64,000 nt of DNA from Desulfovibrio mangrovi (GTDB lineage Bacteria; Desulfobacterota; Desulfovibrionia; Desulfovibrionales; Desulfovibrionaceae): the NCBI RefSeq assembly GCF_026230175.1, contig NZ_CP104208.1, positions 2,418,001 to 2,482,000 of the forward strand, read 5' to 3'. This document shows positions 1-8,760 of this stretch, in pieces. The position numbers and the translations under genes were made by a program. Each line of letters begins with the position of its first letter. Position 1 is the first letter of the stretch. Below the pieces are notes generated by a model. The model saw only the letters and a program-made list of their open reading frames with translations. It did not search any database and was not told the origin of the DNA.

Positions 1-1
1 G

Positions 2-79
2 GTGCGAGCCCGTCGCATCTTTGACAGCCTGCGGCAGAAAATGCCCATCACCGTCGCCAGGGCAAACCGGCAATGGTAG
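2..79 (+). CDS. 3' end of an unidentified gene (partial, runs off left edge)
   Basis: One plus-strand frame is open from the window edge to TAG at 77-79. It encodes 25 residues ending RANRQW, a basic tail that could be the C-terminus of a protein starting outside the window. The fragment is too short to assign. The next gene is on the opposite strand, so a convergent gene end here is reasonable, but no T-rich terminator hairpin is seen between them. An accidental open frame is the alternative. Confidence 0.35.
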   Translation: MRARRIFDSLRQKMPITVARANRQW

Positions 80-349
80 GGTTACAGACCTTACGTGGTC
101 ATCTGCTCTCTCGGATACATATTCAGGCATGACGCTTTTTCGCCTTCATAGCGGACTTCTCAAAAAATTGTTTAGCAACCAAGTGATCAAAACATATCGA
201 AACATACGGGTCAAGGCGGTCCGGCAAAACACCATATCTAGCTACTGAATATTTCAAAGGAAAACCGCAGTTCCGGTAACGGGACAAACGGCAGGGAAGA
301 ACGACCCGACCTGCGTAACGCGGCGGAAAGCGATCTGTGCTGATCAGGA
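80..349. other. intergenic region, nothing assigned
   Basis: This 270-base stretch lies downstream of two gene ends and is somewhat richer in A and T than its surroundings. I see no intrinsic terminator with a T-tract, no RNA gene and no reading frame with a ribosome binding site. Confidence 0.4.
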
Positions 350-1768
350 TCAGCCACAGTTGTCCCCTTCGGACATGCTCCTGAAAACCAGCATGTCGAA
401 CCCGGTGGCAATGCGCAGCGCCCTCTCCGAAGGCAGCACCCAGCCGAAACATGTTCCCTGAGCCAGTTCACTGTCGTATGTCTCATAGGAACATGCAGGA
501 AGAATACCAATGCAGCTCAACGGAGCATACACATCGGGGAAGAATTGACGGCCGGATATATGCTCCCCCGTCGTCATCGTCAGTTTGCGGCCGGACCCTT
601 TTTCCGTCCGCCACAGCACCCCTTCGCCGGGATACTCCAGACGAAGGTCGTAGCCGCCCTGCTCCCCTGCTTCGTTCAGGAACCAGAAGGCAAAGGCATC
701 GGCCCCGCCCGTCCTGCCCGCCCGGTCAGTCCAGTCGGCACAATCAAACTGAAAGAATCTGCCCCCTTCCATGAAGCCTTCCACAACACCGCTTCCGCCG
801 TCCCGCACCGCGCAGTCTCCTACGGGCACCAGATGCAGGCGGGCGTTGCCCATGTGGTTGCCCGCATGCAGACAGCACCTCCCGTCCGGCAGCCGGAACA
901 ACCGGAACGGAATGCTGTCGCCGCCCTTGCGGACACATGCACCGACCAGTTCGGTTCCCGTGGGGAACCGGGAAGGAGTTTCCTGCTGCAACACAGCCTC
1001 AGAAGAGACCACCAGCCGCGCCTGCTGTTCCGACTCGTATAGCCACAGACAGACGGGATCATCGGAATCGTCCCCGTTTCCTTCATACGGCAGATAGGCG
1101 ACTGTTCTGTCGGTAACGGGACTGCGCCGGTACAGAAGGGCATTTCCGCTGCCATCCCCTTCTGCGGCAACGCCCTTTGCCGCCCAGTCAAAGGGGAATG
1201 GGCGGGTCACGAACCTGCCTGCCCACATTGAAGACAAGCGCTCCAGCAAACCCGCCTCTTCCAGAACGGCCTCCCCCCTGCCGCCGGACTCGAACAGGTT
1301 CACCACGCCCGCATCGGCAATAGTGTAATACCCTTCGAGCTGGCAGGGGTTGTCGCGCACGGCGGTCACCGTAACCATGGCGGAACGGCCTGATGCTTCA
1401 TACTCGCGCAGGGCGGCGGCCATATCATCACCCGAGACGAACGGACAACGGAAGTCCGCCACCATGACGGGGGCATCCGGACGACCGGTCATTTCCTGCA
1501 CGGCCTCCAACGCGGTGCGGGTTCCCAAGGGCAGGAAGCGGGAAACCTCTCTGGCACTATCCACATCCCGCACAATGCGGCGTATTCTGCCGTCTTCGGT
1601 CGGCCATATGCCTTCCAGCGCTTCCGGATCATCCGTAACCGCCACCACCTGCTCCACACCCAGCACGCGCAGGGCCGCCTCCAGACGTGCGGCCAAAATG
1701 GCCCGACCGACATCACTGCACCACAAGGCCTTCTGACTGCCCATGAACAACGGGAGCACGAGGATCAT
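350..1768 (-). CDS. nucleotidyltransferase-like protein with unknown C-terminal half
   Basis: This 472-residue protein has an N-terminal half of about 190 residues resembling a CMP-sugar synthetase/NTP-transferase fold: a start of the form LPLFMGSQKA, then VVAVTDDPE, then a PVMVADFRCPF block where cytidylyltransferases have their substrate-binding region. The signature IPARGGSKG loop is replaced by MGSQKA, so it may not transfer nucleotides in the usual way. The C-terminal half (about 200-472) is unrecognised. The start codon overlaps the end of the upstream cytidylyltransferase gene by 4 bases (ATGA type), so the two are almost certainly cotranslated and probably act on the same surface sugar. 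A role as partner or regulator of the real synthetase is inference. Confidence 0.7.
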   Translation of the reverse strand: MILVLPLFMGSQKALWCSDVGRAILAARLEAALRVLGVEQVVAVTDDPEALEGIWPTEDGRIRRIVRDVDSAREVSRFLPLGTRTALEAVQEMTGRPDAPVMVADFRCPFVSGDDMAAALREYEASGRSAMVTVTAVRDNPCQLEGYYTIADAGVVNLFESGGRGEAVLEEAGLLERLSSMWAGRFVTRPFPFDWAAKGVAAEGDGSGNALLYRRSPVTDRTVAYLPYEGNGDDSDDPVCLWLYESEQQARLVVSSEAVLQQETPSRFPTGTELVGACVRKGGDSIPFRLFRLPDGRCCLHAGNHMGNARLHLVPVGDCAVRDGGSGVVEGFMEGGRFFQFDCADWTDRAGRTGGADAFAFWFLNEAGEQGGYDLRLEYPGEGVLWRTEKGSGRKLTMTTGEHISGRQFFPDVYAPLSCIGILPACSYETYDSELAQGTCFGWVLPSERALRIATGFDMLVFRSMSEGDNCG

Positions 1769-2472
1769 GCGACCTCCTGATCAAACTGAAAATCAAACAA
1801 CCCGTTGGCAATCACGTGTTCGGCAAGGCGGAAATCGTTGATGGTGTCTATGTCGATAAGGGAGACAGGATCGTTGACGACCTTGAAATAGGGATTGTCC
1901 GCAGAGGTGCGGTTGCGGCCGGAAAACAGCCCGTACTTTCTGAAATAGCTCCGCTGAGCGTCCTCCGCACCTGCCCCGGAACGGGCGGTACACACGGGAT
2001 ACACCGTGCCGTCCGGACGCCGCTGCATCACGGAGAACGGGTCGTGCACAATACGGCGCACGGTGTTGACCGGCGAAAACCCTTCGCACAGCTTTCCCGC
2101 CAGTTCATCCACGAGAGAGACGGTTCTGAACGGATGCGTTGGATACAGCTCCACAACAGCATCAGGGTGGTAGCCCTCTTCCCGCAGAACCTCCAGAGCG
2201 TGAAACACCGCCTCTCCGATGAGGGACGTATCACCCGCGAGGAGACGGGGACGCAGGAACGGCACATCTGCCCCAAGGCTGCGCGCCACCTCGGCAATCT
2301 CCTCGCTGTCCGTGGAAACGATGACGCGGTCGATATGTTGCGCACTCAGCGCGACACGGATGGAGTAGCCAATGAGGGGCATCCCGCACAGTTCCATGAT
2401 GTTCTTGCCGGGCAAGCCCTTGGAACCGCCGCGGGCCGGTATGATGGCAAGTACCTTGGCCTTCTGCTGCAT
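1765..2472 (-). CDS. CMP-sugar synthetase (acylneuraminate cytidylyltransferase family)
   Basis: Predicted to activate a nonulosonic acid (sialic, legionaminic or related acid) as its CMP derivative for surface glycan or flagellin glycosylation; acts in the cytosol. The family signature IPARGGSKGLPGKN is at residues 11-24, followed by GYSIRVAL, VIVSTDSEEIAEVA and the YPTHPFRT block, which corresponds to the usual QPTSPLR. The chosen ATG at 2472 gives 235 residues, normal for the family, with the signature close to the N-terminus and a GAGAG-like site about 9 bases upstream. An in-frame start at 2559 would add 29 basic residues without similarity. The last bases overlap the next gene. Which sugar is activated cannot be read from the sequence, since no sialic or legionaminic acid synthase gene is in the window. 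Confidence 0.85.
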   Translation of the reverse strand: MQQKAKVLAIIPARGGSKGLPGKNIMELCGMPLIGYSIRVALSAQHIDRVIVSTDSEEIAEVARSLGADVPFLRPRLLAGDTSLIGEAVFHALEVLREEGYHPDAVVELYPTHPFRTVSLVDELAGKLCEGFSPVNTVRRIVHDPFSVMQRRPDGTVYPVCTARSGAGAEDAQRSYFRKYGLFSGRNRTSADNPYFKVVNDPVSLIDIDTINDFRLAEHVIANGLFDFQFDQEVA

Positions 2473-2778
2473 TACACGTCTCTCAGTTCTGGATTCGTCA
2501 TCACTTGCCGTCCGAATGCTCCGCACAACTGCCGCATATCTCTTCAAGCCTCTGCGCATAGTGGCGGCCTATTGGCAACCCTCCGGACGTAGTAGCAAAT
2601 TACGCAGCAAGAGGATAGAACCATGCGAAGCCCTATTCAGTCCCAGTTTGTTCCGGCACGCATGCCACCATCGCCATGCTGCCTGCCAGAAGGCATTTCA
2701 GCCGGATTGCAACAGCAACCGCGCAAACAGGCCGCGTTGCGGCCACAAAACACCTGCACGTATCAGGGAGCATCCGCC

Positions 2779-3948
2779 ATGCACACAGCCTGCTCTGTCT
2801 GCGGCAGCACGGCCGTTGAAGAACTCGGCACCATACAACGCCGGTCCGTGACCAAAAGAGGCATAATGACCTTTGACATGCCCGTTGCCATATGCAGGGA
2901 CTGCGGCTTCTCCTTTCTGCACCCGACACCTTCGGACGAAGAGTTCATCGAGATTCACCGGAACGTCTATTATCCGAACTGGGGCGACAACCAGAACGTC
3001 ATCGCCCACGCGCGGCAGGTCTTCTCCAAGGTCACACAGGCCCTGCCCCTGCCGCAGGACTATGCCGTTCTGGACATCGGCTGCGGCGAAGGCAACCTGC
3101 TCGAGGTGTTCCACGAACACGGGGCGGACTGCACGGGCGTTGAGATCAGGGACGAAATCGACATCAGCAGGCTCAAGGCGCAGGGAATCGCCATCCTGCA
3201 GCAACCTTTTCAGGAAATCCGCTTTGATCGCACGTTCGACCTCATCATCATGGACAACGTTATGGAGCACGTCCCCTCGCCTTCTGCCTTTCTCATGAGC
3301 GCGAGAGAGATTCTTGCTCCACACGGGCATCTGGTCATTCTTGTTCCCTATGTATCCGCCACGTCGGATGAGGCGTTCATTCCTGAACACGTCAATTTCT
3401 TCACGCCCGCCACGCTGAAGAACCTGTGCAAGGCTTCCGGCTTTGAAGCCGTCGAACCCCCGCATCCGCAGAAAGCCCTGAGCATCTACCGCAAAAGCAC
3501 TGATGCCGCACGAAAGGAGCTCTCCAACGAATACAGGGCAGCAGCAGCCCTGATCCGCGAGTACATGTCCCGCAAGGATGAACGGGACGCCCTCATCCGG
3601 AACGGCGTCCAGCAGGCCATTGACGCATATTTCGCACAGGGCGACTCCGTCATCTTCTATGGCGCAGGCTCGTATGCACTCTACATGATGGAGCATCTGG
3701 ACCTGAGCCATGAAGGTTTTCTGGGCTTTGTGGAAAGCAACCCGCTGAAAGTGGGCAAGCCCTTTCTCGGCCATACCGTGCACGGCATTGCCGACCTGTC
3801 CCGCCTGCAACCGGATGCCGTGTTCATCTGCACGGAGAACGCCCACTTCATCAACGAGATCAAAGGGCTCATCCGGCAGACCATGCCTGCTGCACACTGC
3901 CGGGTCTTCACCATGCACGACATCCGCGCCGGAGCTGCACCGGACTAG
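2779..3948 (+). CDS. SAM-dependent sugar C-methyltransferase-like protein
   Basis: A three-part protein of 389 residues. An N-terminal zinc-binding region has Cys5, Cys8, Cys39 and Cys42. A class I methyltransferase domain carries motif I, VLDIGCGEGN, near residue 97 and DLIIMDNVMEHV further on. A C-terminal Rossmann-like domain starts near residue 291 with VIFYGAGSYA. This order (Methyltransf_13, a class I core, Methyltransf_14) is that of NDP-hexose C-methyltransferases. ATG 2779 is preceded by GGGAG at a good distance and puts the first Cys pair at the start; an in-frame ATG at 2623 would add 52 unconvincing residues. It is divergent from the CMP-sugar genes and probably decorates a surface sugar. 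The substrate is unknown. Confidence 0.85.
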   Translation: MHTACSVCGSTAVEELGTIQRRSVTKRGIMTFDMPVAICRDCGFSFLHPTPSDEEFIEIHRNVYYPNWGDNQNVIAHARQVFSKVTQALPLPQDYAVLDIGCGEGNLLEVFHEHGADCTGVEIRDEIDISRLKAQGIAILQQPFQEIRFDRTFDLIIMDNVMEHVPSPSAFLMSAREILAPHGHLVILVPYVSATSDEAFIPEHVNFFTPATLKNLCKASGFEAVEPPHPQKALSIYRKSTDAARKELSNEYRAAAALIREYMSRKDERDALIRNGVQQAIDAYFAQGDSVIFYGAGSYALYMMEHLDLSHEGFLGFVESNPLKVGKPFLGHTVHGIADLSRLQPDAVFICTENAHFINEIKGLIRQTMPAAHCRVFTMHDIRAGAAPD

Positions 3949-4000
3949 TCAACTTGTGTCCGGCACTGCCACGACACGGCAAGCTCCCCATCCCTGAAAA

Positions 4001-4032
4001 ACAAAAAGCCCCCCGTCTTCCGACGGGAGGCT
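4001..4032 (-). terminator. intrinsic terminator of icd
   Basis: An 11-bp inverted repeat with one wobble pair, arms 4008-4018 and 4022-4032, has a three-base loop. On the minus strand it is followed by five Ts. It lies 25 bases after the icd stop codon. Confidence 0.85.
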
Positions 4033-4056
4033 CTCATTATCTCAAAGCAGACCGGA

Positions 4057-5205
4057 TTACAGTGCCGCGCCCAGCAGTTCGCCGAACTCGGTGGTGCCCA
4101 CGGTCCTTGCGCCTTCCATCTGGGACGCAAGGTCCACAGTCACGGTCTTGGCAGCAATGACCTTGTTCATGGCATTGTGGATAAGCTCGGCGGCCTCGTG
4201 CCAGCCGATGTGATCCAGCAGCATGGCGCCGCAGAGGATAAGGCTGCCGGGGTTGGCCTTGTCCTGTCCGGCAATGGTGGGTGCCGTGCCGTGCGTGGCT
4301 TCGTAGAAAGCCAGCGTATCGGACATGTTCACGCCCGGAGCAAGACCGAGTCCGCCCACCTGTGCGGCAAGTGCATCGGAAATGTAGTCGCCGTTCAGGT
4401 TGGTGGTGGCAATAACGCTGTACTGTTCGGGACGGATAAGCACTTCCTGGAACATGGCGTCCGCGATGCGGTCCTTCACCACGATCTTGCCGGTCACACC
4501 GGCGGCGTCCTTTTCCATCACGATCTGATCGGCAAACTCGTCACGGGCAAGCTCGTAGCCCCACTCGCGGAAGCCGCCTTCGGTGTACTTCATGATGTTG
4601 CCCTTGTGCACCAGCGTAACGTTGGGCTTGCCCTGCGCCACGGCATGCTGCAGCGCCTTGCGCACGAGACGCTTGGAACCGGCAGGAGTCATGGGCTTGA
4701 GGCCCACGCCTGCAGTCAGGTCCACATTCACGCCCAGCTGGTCACGGAAAAATTCGATGATGCGCTTGGCCTCGGGAGTGCCGGAGGCATATTCAATGCC
4801 GGCGTATACGTCTTCGGTGTTCTCGCGGAACACGATCATATCCACAAGGTCGGGGCGCTTGACGGGCGACATGATGCCGTCAAAGTAGCGGATGGGGCGG
4901 ATGCAGGCATACAGGTCCAGCGTCTGACGCATGGTCACGTTCAGGCTGCGGAAGCCTTTGCCCACGGGAGTGGTCAGCGGGCCCTTCATGGCAAGCTCTG
5001 CACCGCGCAGAGCCTCGAGCGTGCTCTGGGGCAGATATTCGCCAGTTTCCTTGAACGCCTTTTCACCGGCGAGGAGTTCTTTCCATTCGAGGGAACGCTC
5101 CTTCCCGTAGGCCTTTTCCACGGCCTTGTTGATGATCGGCTGCGCAGCCTTGGTGACTTCTGCGCCGATACCGTCGCCTTCGATAAACAATACAGTCTTC
5201 TGCAT
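4057..5205 (-). CDS. icd: isocitrate dehydrogenase
   Basis: Oxidative decarboxylation of isocitrate to 2-oxoglutarate in the cytosolic TCA pathway. The 382-residue protein shows the isopropylmalate/isocitrate dehydrogenase fold throughout: GDGIGAEVT near the N-terminus, RQTLDLYACIRPIRY, VFRENTEDVYAGIEY, TLVHKGNIMK, TTNLNGDYISD and ATHGTAPTIAGQDKANPGS. The start at 5205 is chosen over the in-frame ATG at 5220 because that upstream ATG is part of the GGAGG site, 8 bases before the chosen ATG. At the two positions that set cofactor choice in the E. coli enzyme (Lys344, Tyr345, from memory) this protein has Thr and Ile in GTAPTIAGQ, so NADP or NAD use cannot be assumed. It is a single gene ended by its own terminator. 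Confidence 0.95.
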   Translation of the reverse strand: MQKTVLFIEGDGIGAEVTKAAQPIINKAVEKAYGKERSLEWKELLAGEKAFKETGEYLPQSTLEALRGAELAMKGPLTTPVGKGFRSLNVTMRQTLDLYACIRPIRYFDGIMSPVKRPDLVDMIVFRENTEDVYAGIEYASGTPEAKRIIEFFRDQLGVNVDLTAGVGLKPMTPAGSKRLVRKALQHAVAQGKPNVTLVHKGNIMKYTEGGFREWGYELARDEFADQIVMEKDAAGVTGKIVVKDRIADAMFQEVLIRPEQYSVIATTNLNGDYISDALAAQVGGLGLAPGVNMSDTLAFYEATHGTAPTIAGQDKANPGSLILCGAMLLDHIGWHEAAELIHNAMNKVIAAKTVTVDLASQMEGARTVGTTEFGELLGAAL

Positions 5206-5643
5206 GAGAGCGTCCTCCATTCAATATATCCGGAACCGTCAGGTCATACGGGTAAACACCGGCTGCCCGGCTGCCGATCAAGCCGGAGCCGGAAACAGAC
5301 CGCACAGAAGGCGTCCCACACCCTCGCCCGATGAAACTGCCATGAACCGGGTCACGGAACCTAGCAAAGGTTGCCTTTTTTGTAAAATACAGAGATGCCA
5401 ATTCGGCAGTTTTGCCCTGTAAAATATGGCGTAAAAGACCATCTCCCCCGCAAGGACATCATTGCCTTTTTCACGGCAAAGGAGTAATCAGCAAAACACA
5501 TGTGACCGCGCCATCAGCGCGGTTTTTTTCCGACCCGGAGCGAGGTGCGACAAAGGTTGCACCAATCGGTTTCATCCGGCCGGAAAAGCACAGGTGCTTG
5601 CACTACTAAACCGCCTCTGCGACGGTTCTTACGGAATAAAACC
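5206..5643. promoter_or_regulatory. divergent intergenic region between icd and the glycan operon
   Basis: This 438-base region must hold the icd promoter and the leader of the glycan operon. Near its middle TTGCC followed by TGTAAAATA occurs twice (TGTAAAATA at 5381-5389 and 5418-5426), 37 bases apart, which could be a tandem regulator site. A small TTGCC/GGCAA hairpin at about 5462-5478 and a full intrinsic terminator at 5505-5529 follow. No protein-coding frame is convincing. Confidence 0.4.
5505..5529 (+). terminator. intrinsic terminator in the leader of the glycan operon
   Basis: A perfect 7-bp stem (ACCGCGC at 5505-5511 with its complement at 5517-5523) and 5-base loop run into seven Ts. 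It sits on the same strand as, and 115 bases before, the glycosyltransferase start. It either ends a short untranslated RNA or acts as an attenuator. Confidence 0.75.
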
Positions 5644-7518
5644 ATGCATGTGGTACTTACGGGCCAATGTGCCCTCTCCATCTTGACGGAACAGGGTCCC
5701 CTCCTCCGCGCCATCAGGGAAGCCGGACATGAGGCGACCGTTGTTGCGCCCTTCTTTGACGATGAGACCCGCTTTGCCCTTCATTCGGAAAATGTGCGCG
5801 CCGTGGAATCAGGCAATCCCGCAACGGGGATTTCCTCTCTCCGTACTATCGCCTCGTTCTTCTCGCTCTGGCGAATCCTGCGTGCCCTGCAGCCGGACAT
5901 AGTGCTCAGCTTCGGGCTCAAGCAGTCCACCATCGGCTCGCTTGCAGCATGGCTGGCACGGGTAAACCGCATCTACGCCCTCCCCTGCGGCACTACCGCC
6001 CTGCAGGAGAAAGGGGCACTGCGCAGACGCCTGCGCGCCCGACTGTGCGGCACGCTGTGCAAGCTCGCCCTTTCCGCATGCCGCAGCGTCTTCTTTCAGA
6101 CTCCCGAAGAGAGAGCTTTCTTCCGCGACAAGGGCATTCTGCCGTCGGGCACAGCCAACCGCCTTCTCAACGGCACCGGCGTGGACCTTACCGACTACCC
6201 GTTCTCCCCGCTGCCGGATTCGGCGAGCGAGGCAGCAGGTTCGGGAGAGATGGTCTTTACATGCATTGCGCCTCTGGACCGGGAAGGAGGCCTTGAAGAA
6301 TTTGTCGAAGCCGCCCGGCTGATCAGTCATGAATATCCGGAAGCACGCTTCCGCCTTGCCGGCACTTCCGCAACCGGCAACCCCATCTCCGACAGCGACC
6401 TCAGCCTCTGGAAGACATGGATGGAGATAGAGCCGCAGGTCATGACCCCACGGGAACTGCTGGCAGAATCAACCGTGTTCGTACTCCCCGGCTGTCGCAA
6501 CGGCCTCCCCCACGCCGCCCTTGCGGCGCTCGCAACCGGCAGGCCCATCATTGCCACGGACGCTGCCGCATGCCGCGAAATTGTGCTGGACGGAGCCAAC
6601 GGTTTTATCGTGCCTGCGGGCAATGCCTCCGCCATGGCGGAAGCCATGCGCCGCTGCATGCGTGAACGCGATTCACTTGCCGCCATGGGCGAAGCCTCCC
6701 GCCGCTACGCAGAAGAGCGATTTGATGCCCGACAGGTTTGCCGTGCCCAACTGAAGGAAATGCATCTGGCCCATACGGGGCCGGAAACGCCGCTCCCCCA
6801 GACCGTGCTTGGTGATCGTCTCAAGAGGGCTTTCGATCTTGCGGTCACCATCCCTGCCCTTGTGGTCTTTCTTCCGGTTATCGGCCTGCTGGCCCTGCGG
6901 GTCCGCTCCGGCATCTCCAGAGATATTTTCTTCCGTCAGCCCAGACCGGGAAGAAACGCCAAGGAATTCCGCATCCTCAAGTTCAAGACCATGAGCGATG
7001 CTACGGACGCGGACGGCAACCTGCTGCCCGATGCGGATCGTCTTACCCCGCTGGGCAAACGCCTGCGCGCCGCCTCGCTGGACGAGCTGCCGGAACTCTG
7101 GAACGTCATTACCGGCGACATGAGCCTTGTGGGCCCACGCCCCCTGCTCCCACAGTACCTTGAGCGCTATTCTCCGCGTCAGGCCCGCAGACATGAAGTG
7201 CGCCCGGGCATCACCGGCTGGGCGCAGGTGAACGGGCGGAACATCACCTCGTGGGAAGAACGCTTCGAAAAAGACGTGTGGTATGTTGAGAATCACGGTA
7301 TCCTTCTGGATATCAAGATCCTGTTCCTCACCGTCTGGACCGTTCTGCGCAGGGAAGGAGTTACCGCCCCGGGCCACCCCACATGTCCGGAATTCATGGG
7401 TTCACCGACGGAAGCAACAAACGCCGAGGCAAGCGAATGCCGCCCCGCCGCGACTTCCGTTGAAAAAACGGAAGCTCCCTCATCCGATACCGGGAACGCT
7501 GCCTCCGGCAACGATTGA
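5644..7518 (+). CDS. fusion: GT4-type glycosyltransferase + phosphoglycosyl transferase
   Basis: A 624-residue fusion of two glycan enzymes. Residues 1-370 are a GT-B glycosyltransferase of the PglA/GT4 type (MHVVLTGQCALS, LLNGTGVDL, FIVPAGNASAMAEA). Residues from about 388 form a monotopic phosphoglycosyl transferase of the PglC/WcaJ type: a membrane hairpin (FDLAVTIPALVVFLPVIGLL), FRQPRPGRNAKEF, LKFKTM, the Asp480-Glu481 dyad in LDELPELWNVI, VGPRPLLP and the RPGITGWAQVNGRN block. The second half should move a sugar phosphate from a UDP-sugar to undecaprenyl phosphate and the first half add the next sugar. In the glycosyltransferase half the EX7E motif reads RNGLPHAALAA, so both glutamates are gone (Asn286, Ala294). 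Start 5644 places the glycosyltransferase motif at residue 1. It is the first gene of the 5.6-10.7 kb cluster. Confidence 0.88.
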   Translation: MHVVLTGQCALSILTEQGPLLRAIREAGHEATVVAPFFDDETRFALHSENVRAVESGNPATGISSLRTIASFFSLWRILRALQPDIVLSFGLKQSTIGSLAAWLARVNRIYALPCGTTALQEKGALRRRLRARLCGTLCKLALSACRSVFFQTPEERAFFRDKGILPSGTANRLLNGTGVDLTDYPFSPLPDSASEAAGSGEMVFTCIAPLDREGGLEEFVEAARLISHEYPEARFRLAGTSATGNPISDSDLSLWKTWMEIEPQVMTPRELLAESTVFVLPGCRNGLPHAALAALATGRPIIATDAAACREIVLDGANGFIVPAGNASAMAEAMRRCMRERDSLAAMGEASRRYAEERFDARQVCRAQLKEMHLAHTGPETPLPQTVLGDRLKRAFDLAVTIPALVVFLPVIGLLALRVRSGISRDIFFRQPRPGRNAKEFRILKFKTMSDATDADGNLLPDADRLTPLGKRLRAASLDELPELWNVITGDMSLVGPRPLLPQYLERYSPRQARRHEVRPGITGWAQVNGRNITSWEERFEKDVWYVENHGILLDIKILFLTVWTVLRREGVTAPGHPTCPEFMGSPTEATNAEASECRPAATSVEKTEAPSSDTGNAASGND

Positions 7519-7617
7519 GATATTCCCTCAAGCAATATAGAATATCATCTCGCCCCATCGGGGGCATCGCCGGAACTCCGGCACCCCACCCAAACAATTC
7601 AACGCGGATTACACACC

Positions 7618-8759
<1,142 letters not shown>

Positions 8760-8760
<1 letters not shown>

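Noticed and set aside
48-90. Pieces resembling a c-di-GMP-I (GEMM) riboswitch (GGGCAAACC and GGTAGGGTTAC)
   Set aside because: The middle part with the second GCAAAGC-type motif is missing, the pieces are too close, and the first lies in the possible gene end at 2-79.
2623-2778. N-terminal extension of the C-methyltransferase
   Set aside because: It lacks a binding site and displaces the zinc Cys pair from the N-terminus.
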